Shown here: piece after piece, positions 31,365 to 41,748 of the stretch
Layout of the letters: the number at the start of each line of letters is the position of its first letter
How positions within the stretch are numbered: the stretch's first letter is position 1
NCBI GenBank assembly: GCA_023375785.1
Contig: SZWC01006897.1
Location: 70,046 to 134,045, forward strand
Origin: Penium margaritaceum
Lineage: Eukaryota; Streptophyta; Zygnematophyceae; Desmidiales; Peniaceae
DNA length: 64,000 nt
Reading direction: 5' to 3'
Position numbers and translations under genes: made by a program
The notes under the pieces: generated by a model
What the model saw: the letters and a program-made list of their open reading frames with translations, nothing else
Database searches by the model: none
What the model was told of the DNA's origin: nothing

Positions 31365-32338
31365 GTAGAATGTTTGCCTCTCTGCATGCCCAAGTGCGGT
31401 GCCGAGAGGCGCGGACGAGCTGCCAGAGAGAGGAAATTCCTCGTCGATGGATCTGGCGACTCAAGGATTGCTTGGATCCTGAAATGGAGGATTGCTCCTG
31501 AAAGTTGTCAAGTTTTTGAATCCGGTGGAGGTTATTTTATTGGAATCGGACAAGTAACAAGGGAGATATGGGCTTCCAAAGTTGGTGTGTGCGTGAAGTG
31601 TCTTAGAGCAAGCCGAGGTTCGACTGTCGATGAATAATTGACCGGAACGAGTAACAAAGTGTCACCTACATATTTTGCTCCGGAAGGACTGCCAAGGCGT
31701 CTGGTCGATGATTTGCAAGATTTCAGTAGCAAAGTGTTGCTACTGAGGGACTTCGCCCAAATCCTGGTTCGGAGTCCAAAACTCATTTGTACAGTTTGTT
31801 ACTCAGGGACGAGGTCAAAATTCTGATTGCAAGTCCGCGAACAGGTTTCAAACCACATCAATCCCAATCACCAAACACGATGATTAACTCATCAAAACAG
31901 ACCCCAAAGGTGCGAGGGACACCGCCACAATGCGTAGGGACATCTGCGCCTCCGGAATGGTATTTTGATGGGTCCTTGATGTGTGAGGGCGCCTTGGCAG
32001 GCGACGTGGTGCGCGCTGCCAACTGAGCGGCTGGTTTGGGGTGCTGCGCTTTGGCTGACGTAACGGGAGCTACAGTGATCCAAATTGTGCATGGTTTGGT
32101 ACGTTTGAGAGCTCATGACTAGCCCTACGAGAGTTAACATTATGTGCATGTTCAAAAACTAATGCAAACTCGCGTTATTCCCTTTGCAAAAGTGACTGTC
32201 TCAAACCTGTTTTCCACTCCCAGAAACCTAGCGTGAGGAGACCAAAAATCTCACGCTTACACTCAGAACCTGCACAAAACAAGCGGTGAGCAAGAAGACC
32301 TGTCATGCCATGTTGGAACTGCACCCCAGTTTCTGACA
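31365..32338 (+). repeat. Copia B1 5' LTR
   Basis: About 974 bases, aligned end to end with 36744-37673; ends tgaca just before the primer site. Confidence 0.85.
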
Positions 32339-32340
32339 GA

Positions 32341-32356
32341 GGATTCTGTGCCCACG
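32341..32356 (+). promoter_or_regulatory. Copia B1 primer-binding site (half-tRNA type, eroded)
   Basis: GGATTCTGTGCCCACG differs at 3 of 16 positions from the site in A2 (GGGTTATGGGCCCACG) and has the same two-base spacing from the LTR, which also fixes the LTR end. Confidence 0.65.
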
Positions 32357-32424
32357 GCCCTGACTGATGTACAAATCGCTCAGGGCTTTCACGGCGGACG
32401 GGATGGTCCTCTGCAAAAGCCATG

Positions 32425-33690
32425 ATGACATGGGGACGACATCAATGTCAAGCTCTAAGGTCCCAAAGTTGAAGACTGCTAATGGCACAGAAGGAGACGC
32501 AGCCCATCCAGAAGTATGCAGGTGGCTTTTGCTACGGGCTCTAGAGGTGGTACTTCGAGGTGCACCTTGCGCATAAGGGGTTGCTGGAGGTCATGAAGGG
32601 AACAAAATTCCTCGACGAAGTGACTGTGACAGAAGCGCAAAAGGAGGCCTTCACAAAGAAGAACACGGAGGCGCTCATGCTGCTCGTGCCCGGGACAGCT
32701 GAGTTGTAGTGGGGCTACTTCTAGGGCTGCAGGCTAGCAGCCAAAGCTCGGCAAACACTCTGTGCCATCCATCAATCCAAATTGCTGGCCAACAAAATCT
32801 TGGCAATGAAGCGACTCGTGACAGTTAGAATCAAGGAGGGAGATGATGTCATCACCGCCATGTAACAGGTCGAGTTGCTTGCCTCACAGTACAATGACGT
32901 GGGGTAGAAGATCGACACGTAGCTGCAGGTGATGGTCCTCCTCATGGCATTTCCTGGCAGTTGGAATCCTCTCATTATCGTTTTAGGAGGATGGGCAGAG
33001 GAGAAGCTCACCTATGGCGTGGACACAGAGTTCATCCACAATGAGGCGCAAGGACAGAGGTGTGGGGAGTCCTCGTCTTCCTCATCGGCCCTTGTCACCA
33101 AAGCGCGCGGTGGCAAAAGCGGGGGCAAGGGAGGTGGCGGACATGGCGGCGGCAAGAAGGGCGCCAAGAAGGGTCCGTGCCGTAACTGGTGCAAGGACGG
33201 CCACTGGGCCTGTGAGTGCACTAAGGAGGCAAAGGCCGGTGGCAAGGACGCCAAAGGCAAGAAGGTGCTCCTCAATGAAGCTCAAAACCACTACCTCAAG
33301 AAGGCCAACTGGAGATGCCTTGACTCCAGAGCGAAGGAGCATATCCAGGTCAATAAGGTGGGGCTCATCAACTTCACCAAGTCTAGAAAATCCATGGTGG
33401 TCGCGAACGATAAGGTCAAGCCGGCGGCTGGCCAAGGAGATGTGGGTGTGGAGGTGGTGGTTGGTGGAAAGCGGGTGCAGCGCGTTATCAAGGACGTACA
33501 GCACGTACCCGAATTGGCTGAATTATAAGTGTAAGCCGCTTGACTGGCAAAGGGTACAAGGTGCTCTTCAAGAGAAGAGGGGCAATCGTGCAAAAGGATG
33601 GTGGCGGCAAACCCGTGCTCGAGGCTAAGCGCGAGGGAGGACATTACATCGTGGAGACCAAGATGATCCCCGCGTCAGAAGATTAAGTAG
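32425..33690 (+). pseudogene. Copia B1 gag-protease region
   Basis: Fragments in changing frames: WYFEVHLAHKGLLEVMKG, FTKKNTEALMLLVPG, SKLLANKILAMKRLVTV, VLLMAFPGSWNPLIIVLGGW, a Gly/Lys-rich linker, and a knuckle CRNWCKDGHWACEC. In that knuckle the second Cys is displaced by one residue (C-x3-C-x2-G-H-x4-C). Stops at about 32709, 32724, 32864, 32908 and 32922. The protease region (SRAKEHIQVNKVGLINFTKS onward) has no recognisable D-S/T-G. Confidence 0.8.
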
Positions 33691-34571
33691 ACTTGCATGA
33701 ACGCACCGTCAACCAGGCCAAAGGAGGGGGAGCTGATCTGGAGCTCTGGCACTGAAAACGGGGGCATTCCTTACCCGCACTCATGAAGAAAATGGCAAAG
33801 CACGAGCTTGTACGTGGCCTCATCATCGATGGTGTGGAAGAGGTAACAGATGCAGCAAAGCACAAAAGGTGTGAGCCTTGCGTTTTCGGCAAGGTGCGAC
33901 GCAAACTTTTCAATGAGAACGTGAATCGCGCCTTAGACCTGCAAGAGGTTGAGCAGAGCAACGTGTGCGGACCATTCAAGAGGACGTCAAAGAGCTGCGC
34001 GTGTTACTTTGTCACCTTCATTGATGACTACAGCAGAAAACTCTATTTGTACTTCATGAAGCAGAAAGGCGAGGTCCTGCACCGGCTGAAGGAGTATGTT
34101 GACATGGTGGAGAGGCAGACTGGCCGGAAGGTCAGAGCCCTACATAACAACAATGGTGGAAAGTACGTGGAAGCTGGCAGGTGGATGAAGTATCAGGGCA
34201 TAACATGGGAACAGATTACGCCGTACGGGGAAAAATAGACGCTGTTGAACATGGTACAGACCATGTTAGCGCAAAGCTTCTGGGCGGAAGCTGTGCGTAC
34301 AGCAAGCTACACCATCAACCTCACTCCTACAGTGGTGCTGAAGGGGGAAAGCAGCTGGAAGACGCCGCAGGAGGTTTGGAGTAAGCGCAAGCCAAGAGTG
34401 GCACACCTGAAAGTGTTCGGGTGCAAGGCACATGCAGTGGTGCCTGGTGCGCAGAGGCGAGACAGCAAGTTGGAGCCGTGGGCAGAGTCGTATCTCCTCC
34501 TTGGATATGAGAGCGTGCATAAGGCGTATAGGCTGTATGACATGCGGAAAGAGGGGGTAATCCACAGCTGA
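33691..34571 (+). pseudogene. Copia B1 integrase
   Basis: Zinc region remnant KRCEPCVFGKVRRKLF. Catalytic blocks: the first Asp is Asn (VEQSNVCGPF for HTDVCGPF), FIDDYSRKLYLYFMKQ is kept, and the second block reads ALHNNNGGKY (SDNGGEY in relatives), so that Asp is also lost. A TAG at about 34236 precedes LNMVQTMLAQSFWAEAVRTASY. PQEVWSKRKPRVAHLKVFG and GYESVHKAYRLYDMRKEGV close the domain. Clearly dead. Confidence 0.85.
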
Positions 34572-34599
34572 GACATCTGGGCAGTAGCAGAGCTACATC

Positions 34600-35200
34600 A
34601 GCAGCAACGACATGGGCATGGTGGACTCTCCAAAGACACGGGATTGGTTCCAACTCCTTGACTACGAGAAGGAGCCGGCGGATGCCAAAGTTGAGGATGC
34701 AATATTAAAGCGCGAAGGTGCACCAGTGGTTGCAGCCAACGTGAGGGACTCTGATGACGATCAACCCGATCAGGAGATCCACCGAAACGATCGGGCGGAT
34801 GAGGCACCGAGGGTGCCAAGGCTCACACTCCTAGCAGAGTGTGGACTAGTTGACGGTGGAAAATCCACCGGACGCGCCGGTTTTTCAGGCAAAGTTTCGC
34901 CGGAGCGAGAGACATCCTTGGGGAGCTTTCCGGTCGATGATTCACCAGAGCGTGTTGAGTTGGAGGGATTGCACTTGAGCAATCATGCACCACCAAAACT
35001 GTCGTGCCGCAACAGGAGGCAATGAAAAGAGGGGAAGCATTTCGACGCAAGCACCGGTCAATGGATCGACATGACGAGATGGCCCGAAGGGGATTAATGG
35101 GATGCAGCCAACTACCGTGCAAGAGGCGCTTGCATGGCCCGAAGGGGATTAATGGGACGCAGCCATCAAATTGGAGCTGGCGTCCATCACGAAAAGTGAC
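34600..35200 (+). pseudogene. Copia B1 integrase-reverse transcriptase linker
   Basis: A charged linker frame (34612-35025) corresponds to the acidic linker of A2, then sequence leads into reverse transcriptase. A 29-base segment is repeated at 35081 and 35136 (55-bp spacing, two mismatches or fewer), a small local duplication. Confidence 0.6.
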
Positions 35201-36697
35201 ACGTGGGAGCTGGTTGACAGGCTAAAAGATGCCAAGGTCATCGGCTCAAACAGGGTATTTTAGATTAAGTTCACAAAGGAAAGTGTGGCTGAAAAAAACA
35301 AGGTGTGGCTTCTGGCAAAGGGATACACACAACGTAAGGGTGAGCACTACGATGAGACGTTTGCTCTGGTCACCAAGTTCATAAGCATCCGGGGAATCCT
35401 TGTCGTGGCGGCCGTGTAGGACATAGAGCTCCACCAGATGGACGTAAAGACAGCCTTCCTCAATGGCATCATAGACAAAGAGATCTACATGGAGGTGTCA
35501 AAGGGGGTGAAGGTGCCAGAGGACAACGTGTGTAAGCTACGGAAGTCCTTGTGCAAGCTAAAACAATCACCCTGATGCTGGTACCACCACATAGACAACT
35601 TCATGGCACAACTCGGCTTAAACTGTTGTGAGACAGATCATAGCGTGAACGTGTGGCGCGACAAGTAGCTCCATCTGATCGTCGCACTCCACATGGACGG
35701 CCTGATTTTTTGCTTGATGGATCTACCGAGCCTACAGCGGCTGTAAGAGCAGCTGAGCAGCAGATTCCAGATGACGGACATGGGGGAGCTGGAGTATTAT
35801 CTTAGGGTGAGCATCACGCACAACCGGAGGGCGCCCATGCACAACTTCGGCCACGCTTACTTGGGCGAGGTGCTGAAGCGGTACGGCATAGAGGATTGCA
35901 AACTAGTTGGCAGTCCGGTCTCCATGACCTGTGCACTGAGAGTGGCAATGGCGCCGCAAACAAAAGAAGAGTGGGGGGATATGGCAAGGGTGCCCTACCA
36001 ATCGACGGTGGGCAGCCTCATGTATGCCATGGTGGCGACTCGACTAGACCTGGCCTACGCGGTGGGCCAGGTGAGCAGGTACGTGGCCGATCGAGGGTCA
36101 CTACACTGCCAGGCGGTCAAGCGCATCCCCCACTACTTGCAAGGGACGCGGCATGTGCGCCTGAGGTTCAACGGTAAGGGGCGCGCGGACCCTTTGCGTC
36201 TGGTCTGCTATTTGGATGCAGACTACGCTAACGATGTGGACAAGCGGAAGTTTAGATTCGGCTACGTGTTCTTCTTTGGTAGTGTAGCGGTCTCGTGGTG
36301 CAGCAGAAAGTAGGAGTACGTCACCACCTCCACAATGGAAGCACAGTACAACGTGCTGGCCGAGGCGGTCAAGGAGGCGGTGTGGCTCCGCAGGTTGCAA
36401 GGGGAGCTAGGCGTACCATAGCACGAAACTACAGTGGTGAATGAGGAAAACACCTGCTCAATCTTGCTGACCAACAACCCGACGCAGCATAGGAGGACAA
36501 AGAACATCAACGTGCTTTATCACTTCGCACGGAACATGGTTGAAAAGGGGCAGGTGGTGCTGCAGCACTGCAGCACACACAACATGCTTGCGGATTGCTC
36601 AATCAAAGCGCAACCCATGGACAAGCACGCATTGAGCGTGGCCGGGGTTGGGATAACCAGCTATGATGGGCTGGAGGGCACAACAGAAGATGAGTGA
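35201..36697 (+). pseudogene. Copia B1 reverse transcriptase-RNase H
   Basis: Reverse transcriptase blocks WLLAKGYTQRKGEHYDETF, HQMDVKTAFLNG, KSLCKLKQSP, and an active site reading HMDG instead of YVDD. Then an open block from 35771: MTDMGELEYYLRVSI, VPYQSTVGSLMYAMVATR, YLDADYANDVDKRK, SWCSRK, stop. After the stop come STMEAQYNVLAEAVKEAVWL, NPTQHRRTKNINVLYHFARN and HCSTHNMLADCSIKAQ. Several stops are explained by a C-to-T change (CAG to TAG, CGA to TGA). Inactive. Confidence 0.87.
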
Positions 36698-36743
36698 GAG
36701 CAAGCAGGAGCAGTTGGCATGGAAGGTACAAGGGGGAGAATAT

Positions 36744-37673
36744 TGAAGTTTTGCCCCTCTGCATGCCCAAGTGCAGCGCCGAGAGGCATCGACGAGCCGC
36801 CAGAGAGAGGAAATTCCTTGTCAATGGAGCTGGAAACTTGAGGATTGCTCGGATCCTAAAATGGAGGATTGCCCCTAAACGTTGACGAGTTGCTTAATCC
36901 GGTGGAGGTTGTTTCACTGGAATCGGACAAGTAGCAAGGGAGATATGGGCTTCTAAAGTTCGTGTGTGCGCGGCAGCTCTGGGAGCTGGCTGTAGTTCAA
37001 CTACCGGTGAATAATTGACCGGAACGAGTAACAAAATGCAATCTGGGGATTTTGCTCCAGAAGGACTGCTGAGGCATCCGGTGGATGATGCGCCGGAATT
37101 TAGTAGTGCAGTTTTGTTACTGAGGGACTTAGTGATAATCCTGGCTCAGAGTCTAAAACTCAGTAAAACAGTTTATTACTTGGGGACTTATTCAAAACTC
37201 TGACTGCAGGTCCGCGAACCGGTTTCGATCCACATCAATCCCCATCACCAAACATGATGTGTAACTCATTGAAACAGACCCCAAAGGTGTGAGGCGTTTT
37301 CATGGGTCCTTGATGTGTGAGGGCGCCTCAGTGGGCCACGTGGTGCGTGCCGCCGACTGAGCAGCTGGTTTGGGGTGTTGTACTTCGGCTGACGTAGTGG
37401 GAGTTACGGTGACTCGAATCGCGCACGGTTTGGTGCGTTGGAGAGCTCATGACTAGCCCTAAAAAATGTTCAGATCATGTCTATGTTTAAAAGATAATGC
37501 AAAATCACGTTTTTCCCTTCGCAAAAGTGACTGTCTCAAAACTGTCTTCCACTCCCAGAAACATAGCATGAGGTGACCACAAAGCTCACGCTTAGACTCA
37601 GAACCTGCACAAAACAGGCCATGAGGAAGAAGACCCGTCATGCCACGTTGGAACTGCACCCCAGTTTTTGACA
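36744..37673 (+). repeat. Copia B1 3' LTR
   Basis: 930 bases from TGAAG to TGACA. It is shorter than the 5' LTR through small deletions. Confidence 0.85.
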
Positions 37674-37713
37674 AGCCTCACCTGGCGGCCGGCAAGGAAT
37701 GCTCGCCCGGGAA
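37674..37713. repeat. 40-bp direct repeat flanking copia B1, right copy
   Basis: Directly follows the 3' LTR; matches 31324-31363 at 37 of 40 positions. Confidence 0.85.
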
Positions 37714-38154
37714 CAGTGAGGGCGAGGGCAGAATTGCCCCTCAACCTGGAAATTAAGCGGCTAGTGCCCTCCAATGGCCAAACTAGGCCGGGAACCAACA
37801 AACTCTAATGAGGCTTGCGACAAAACAATTTTGAGGTGTTGAATAGGTTTGCAAAGGTCAGATTCTAGAGTACACCGGTGAAATAGCAAAGATTGCACTA
37901 GGACTTGTGCAGGCATGGGCTGACGGCCAGCGGGAGACACGTGACAGTGCAAGCCGGAGAGCGGAAGGCTCTATATCTGAAGAAAAACTCTGCGCTTAGC
38001 ATGGACCACCGCCAGATCTGCATGAACTGAACACCCCCGCCCACATACAAGGCAGAAATCCATACTTAGGGTTATCAGTAAGCAAACCCCAGCACAGAGC
38101 TACAGAATGACTTATTCATAACCAGGGTGCCAAGAACCTGAAAAAGATCCTGAC
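37714..38154. other. Unassigned sequence right of B1
   Basis: Non-coding in all frames examined. It may continue the gypsy G LTR interrupted at 31323, but nothing in the sequence proves it. Confidence 0.35.
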
Positions 38155-38330
38155 ACAATACGGGAGGACCAAGAACATTGATGTGCGGTACCACTGTGTT
38201 CGCAACATGGTGGAAAAAGGCCAAGCGGATGTGCAGACCTTTCCAAAGCCTTGCAGATTACATGGTCAAAGCATATTCACGTTACGGGCATGCAGTCAGT
38301 GTCACAAGACTTGGACTGAGTCGCCTGAAG
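38155..38330 (+). pseudogene. Copia B RNase H C-terminal fragment
   Basis: RTKNIDVRYHCVRNMVEKGQ matches RTKNINVLYHFARNMVEKGQ of B1 (36500 region). The HCSTHNMLADC block is only partly recognisable (LHGQSIFT). An isolated short fragment with no LTR. Confidence 0.7.
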
Positions 38331-38674
38331 TAGCAGAGTATTGCAAGATTGAGCAGAAAATTTTGGCTGCGTTGTGGTTCAAGAGGGATACGACTAAAAT
38401 TTGACTCTCACCAAATGCTGTTATGGCCATTCTGCAGGTTTTCCTGAAAGGAAAAGCCCTGCCATAGGATGTGAAGAGGAGTTTTATAGATAACCATGAA
38501 ACTGATATAACAGAGGCAGCTTCTCCGTGGATTCTTCGCTGGTCTGCAGCTGGCAGATGGCAGGCACGAGCACATGGCTGTCAGGATGTGACCAGAAATT
38601 AAACATTATTAGAAAAATTGGACCAAGGCACAGGTGGAATCACTTTTCATAGCCGTGATAACTCCTGGAATACT

Positions 38675-38676
<2 letters not shown>
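38331..38676. other. Unassigned spacer
   Basis: No supported gene or repeat. Confidence 0.35.

Positions 38677-38721
<45 letters not shown>
38677..38721. repeat. GA microsatellite
   Basis: An uninterrupted (GA)n run of about 45 bases. Confidence 0.95.
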
Positions 38722-38724
<3 letters not shown>

Positions 38725-39572
38725 CAAGTAGTTATCAGTGTATTGCATTTCATGTTCACTTAGTTTTCCTTCCATGGTATCTCAACACGTGTCATTCAAA
38801 CCTTCTGGAATTGTAGAGTTCTTGTGTACCAGGTATCTGTACCAGACAAAGTGCATTGTAACCAGAAAGGGTGCACTCAGTGAATCCTAACCCCTTCTGA
38901 ACGTGGTGTTTTGGCACCCTCCATTCAGGTTGCATACCCTGCATTCAGCTTTCCTCCTCACGCTGTCTCCTGCATATCAACAATATCGTATCTTGCCCCT
39001 AGATTATGGTCCTTTGCTCATGATGTCATCATTAGCTTCAGTTTATTCCTGATACCGCAGACATGTACCCACAACAGCAATGTCATTGGCAGCAGAACCT
39101 CTCGAAGCGCACCGGATACTGCAAACCCCTTACCGTATTCTTTCAATTCTCAGCAGCGGTACATTAAGTCACACCTGGGTGTCAACCTGCACCCACTTTG
39201 TTGATTAGAAACATAAGTTCAGCTCATGCCCTGGAGTTTTCTGTGTGCCCATGATTTCATCAGTAGTTGTGCATCAATCAGTGTCTGATTTTCGGTCATG
39301 CACCCGCAACGTACTTCAACACCAACAGCACGAGCACTTCGCCACACCTCCAGTTCCTATCCTGGTTCCCACTCGAGCACATCTATAGCAGCAGTCCTTC
39401 AGTGCCTTCACTCATTTTCTCTTTGGAAGCCACCATTCAAAGCGACTACACAGTTTTCTTGATACCCTCTGTAGTCAAGAATAGGAACTCCACTCTTGCA
39501 GCAACTCTTCTTATGGTTCATCAACATCTGCCGAGTGACACTGATGCACCCCAAGAGAATTTTTTAAAATCT
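38722..39572. other. Unassigned sequence
   Basis: Plus-strand frames at 38911-39204 and 39267-39800 are open, but I recognise nothing in them and the second has no ATG start. Could hold exons of an unknown gene. Confidence 0.3.
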
Positions 39573-39788
39573 TTTTCCACCTACTCCTCAGCAATGCATT
39601 GCCTCAAAACTTCAGCCTCCTCTTCTGCATACCCCTCCGCAATACATCGCCTCAAAACATCAGCCTCGTTTTCCACCTACTCCTCAGCAATGCACTGCCT
39701 CAAAACTTCAGCCTCCTCTTCTGCAAACCCCTCAGCAATACATCGCCTCAAAACATCAGCCTCGTTTTCCACCTACTCCTCAGCACTG
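39573..39788 (+). repeat. 96-bp minisatellite encoding a 16-residue repeat if translated
   Basis: Units start at 39573, 39669 and 39765 (exactly 96 apart; the third is partial). Each is two related 48-bp halves. In the plus frame the translation is a 16-residue repeat of the form S-T/A-Y-S-S-A-M/I-H-C/R-LKTSAS, open through all units. Confidence 0.88.
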
Positions 39789-41748
39789 CGTCAGCAATGA
39801 TTTCCTCAGTTATTCTTGTCCACATTACGCTGCCTGGTGGCTCTCAGTTCTCTTTGCACACCAGACGTCACTTCCCTGATAACTTCCAGCAACGTCTGGA
39901 AGTTATGCTGCCTGGTGGCTCTCACCTCACCTGATGCAATCAAATCCAGTAAGTCCAATATCAAGTTCAGGGATTGGAAAGGACAAGCAATTGGATACCT
40001 CTGCCGCTGCTCTAAGCTGCCCCTAATGTGTAATTTTATCATCAATGGATTTAAACTTGGTTTGCACCAGCAATGCTCTGTTTTTCACACTTGTAGTCAG
40101 AGGATGTTCATTCCCTCCTTCACCCAGAACAGTCACCTTTGCAAATTGTTTGCACAGCATTGCTGCTGTGTCATTGCTGTACAATCCTTCTCTAACTTGC
40201 TCTTCACCGACCACGCAGCTGTCTTTCCTTCCTATGTCACTTTGCTCCCTCACTTTTCCTCCACACAGATATTGGCTTCTGTTGGCATCTCTCTTGTGTA
40301 CACCTGTCCACTTTGCACTAGCCTGAGTTCCCTAACTCCCACTTCTGTTTCTCATGCAATCTTTCGACTTTTGCGTCTGTCTTCCCACTTGTGTCACTCT
40401 GCCAGGTTCTCTTGCTTCAACCTGCTTCTGCCCTCTCTTGGGTCAGAGAGTCTCCACTTTTTGACAGTAATACGTTGAGACAAAGTTCGCTCCTCGGAGT
40501 GGCAGCCAGACTTTAGTGCCTATTGTGTACAGCTTGAGGATTTTGTACGCTCAAGTGCCTTAAACTCAAAGATGGTGTGTCCTGCGTCTTCTGAGTAGCA
40601 ATGATGACAGTACCAGGGTTGCACAGACCTCTGAACTTGCTCATGAATCCAACATGGTCGAGGAATTTTCAAGAGACCTGAAGGCACACATCCATAGTTT
40701 TTTTCATCCATGATTTTTGCAGTGGCAGGAAAACGTTTTTTATGCGTGGATCACACAGCGGCTATGCATATGGAGAGATGAGTGAAAAGTTCCGTTGCAC
40801 TGGTCTAGATGGTCCTGAAAGAAACAGAGAGCGTGTGGGGATGTGAAGCATCTCTACATGGCCTCCATGTTTACAGTGTATCCAATGTTCCAATGCATTT
40901 TTCAGTAAACGAGTTTCTCTGTGTACAACGTCGGTGTGTGGCTGGTCACACACACCTTTGGAGATCTGTGTGGAAGACACTCTTACTGATACATGGAAAA
41001 GAGACACCCTCCTTTGACTGCTGACACCCTGGTGGTGCTGCAGAATGGACCATGGTAGGTGCACGTTTCCGGCCAAGCCTAATTTGCCACCCTTCTGTAT
41101 CCTTAACCAATGGAGGAGTTTTTTTTTCATGTTTAGCACGAGTGGTTCACACTGATGGTACTCTCATCACATAAAAATCAGCATCACAAAGAACACCCCT
41201 ACCCGTTTAGAACTTCTGGTGCATTTTCATCACCCTCTAAACTGCAGAATAGTCACTTCTTTGGTCAGCAATGGAAAGCGCGTGTGCTCTATTGTCTTCT
41301 TTGGGAAAAAACAAGCACATGATTGCTACTACGAAGTGGGTGGTGGGTGCCAAAGAAGACTGGGATGTCAAAAGGAGATAGCAATGTATAATCTCCTGGA
41401 AGTACGTACGGTAGGCTACATGCTGGCACTGCCCACCGGACCATGAGGGCAAGCAGAAGATTGCAAATGTATGTTGGACAAGTTCTGGGACGAGGCATGC
41501 AGCAGGGAATTGAAGTCAAGGGGCAGAGTAGGTGGAGGAAAGATTGGCTCAAGAAAATTTACTCATGAGGCGCACACATCTGAAAAAATCAGAGGCATAT
41601 CCACCTTCCTCCCTGTTCGTATCCTGCCTCATCCCGCACCCATTTGCACAGAGAAACTCTGCATGAACCATAGCACCCCCCTCTTCTCCCTTCATAGAGC
41701 CACTCAAGGCATGTTGCTACTCTGTTCCCATGGATGCAGCAAAGATGA
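39789..41748. other. Unassigned region downstream of the lipocalin gene
   Basis: A perfect 11-bp inverted repeat with a 6-base loop lies at 39879-39906 (ataacttccag, caacgt, ctggaagttat), between two copies of ctgcctggtggctctca (39831, 39909). A long plus frame (39816-40478) and a minus frame (40023-40253) are open, but neither is recognisable. The right end should hold the 3' UTR of the lipocalin gene. Confidence 0.35.

Larger units (their letters stand above)
31365..37673 (+). mobile_element. Copia B1, full-length Ty1/copia element, heavily decayed
   Basis: Plus-strand element of about 6.3 kb: 5' LTR 31365-32338, half-tRNA-like primer site 32341-32356, gag, protease, integrase, reverse transcriptase, RNase H, polypurine tract (aagggggagaa, 36730-36740) and 3' LTR 36744-37673. 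LTRs begin TG and end ACA. Dozens of stops and several frameshifts make it inactive. Other B pieces are at 150-1080, 1600-2183, 14378-14872 and 38155-38330. No 5-bp target duplication is seen; a 40-bp direct repeat abuts both ends instead. Confidence 0.88.

Noticed and set aside
31165-31365. Copia B1 inserted by a normal 5-bp duplication
   Set aside because: No matching 5-mer is found at the LTR ends; only the 40-bp direct repeat flanks the element.
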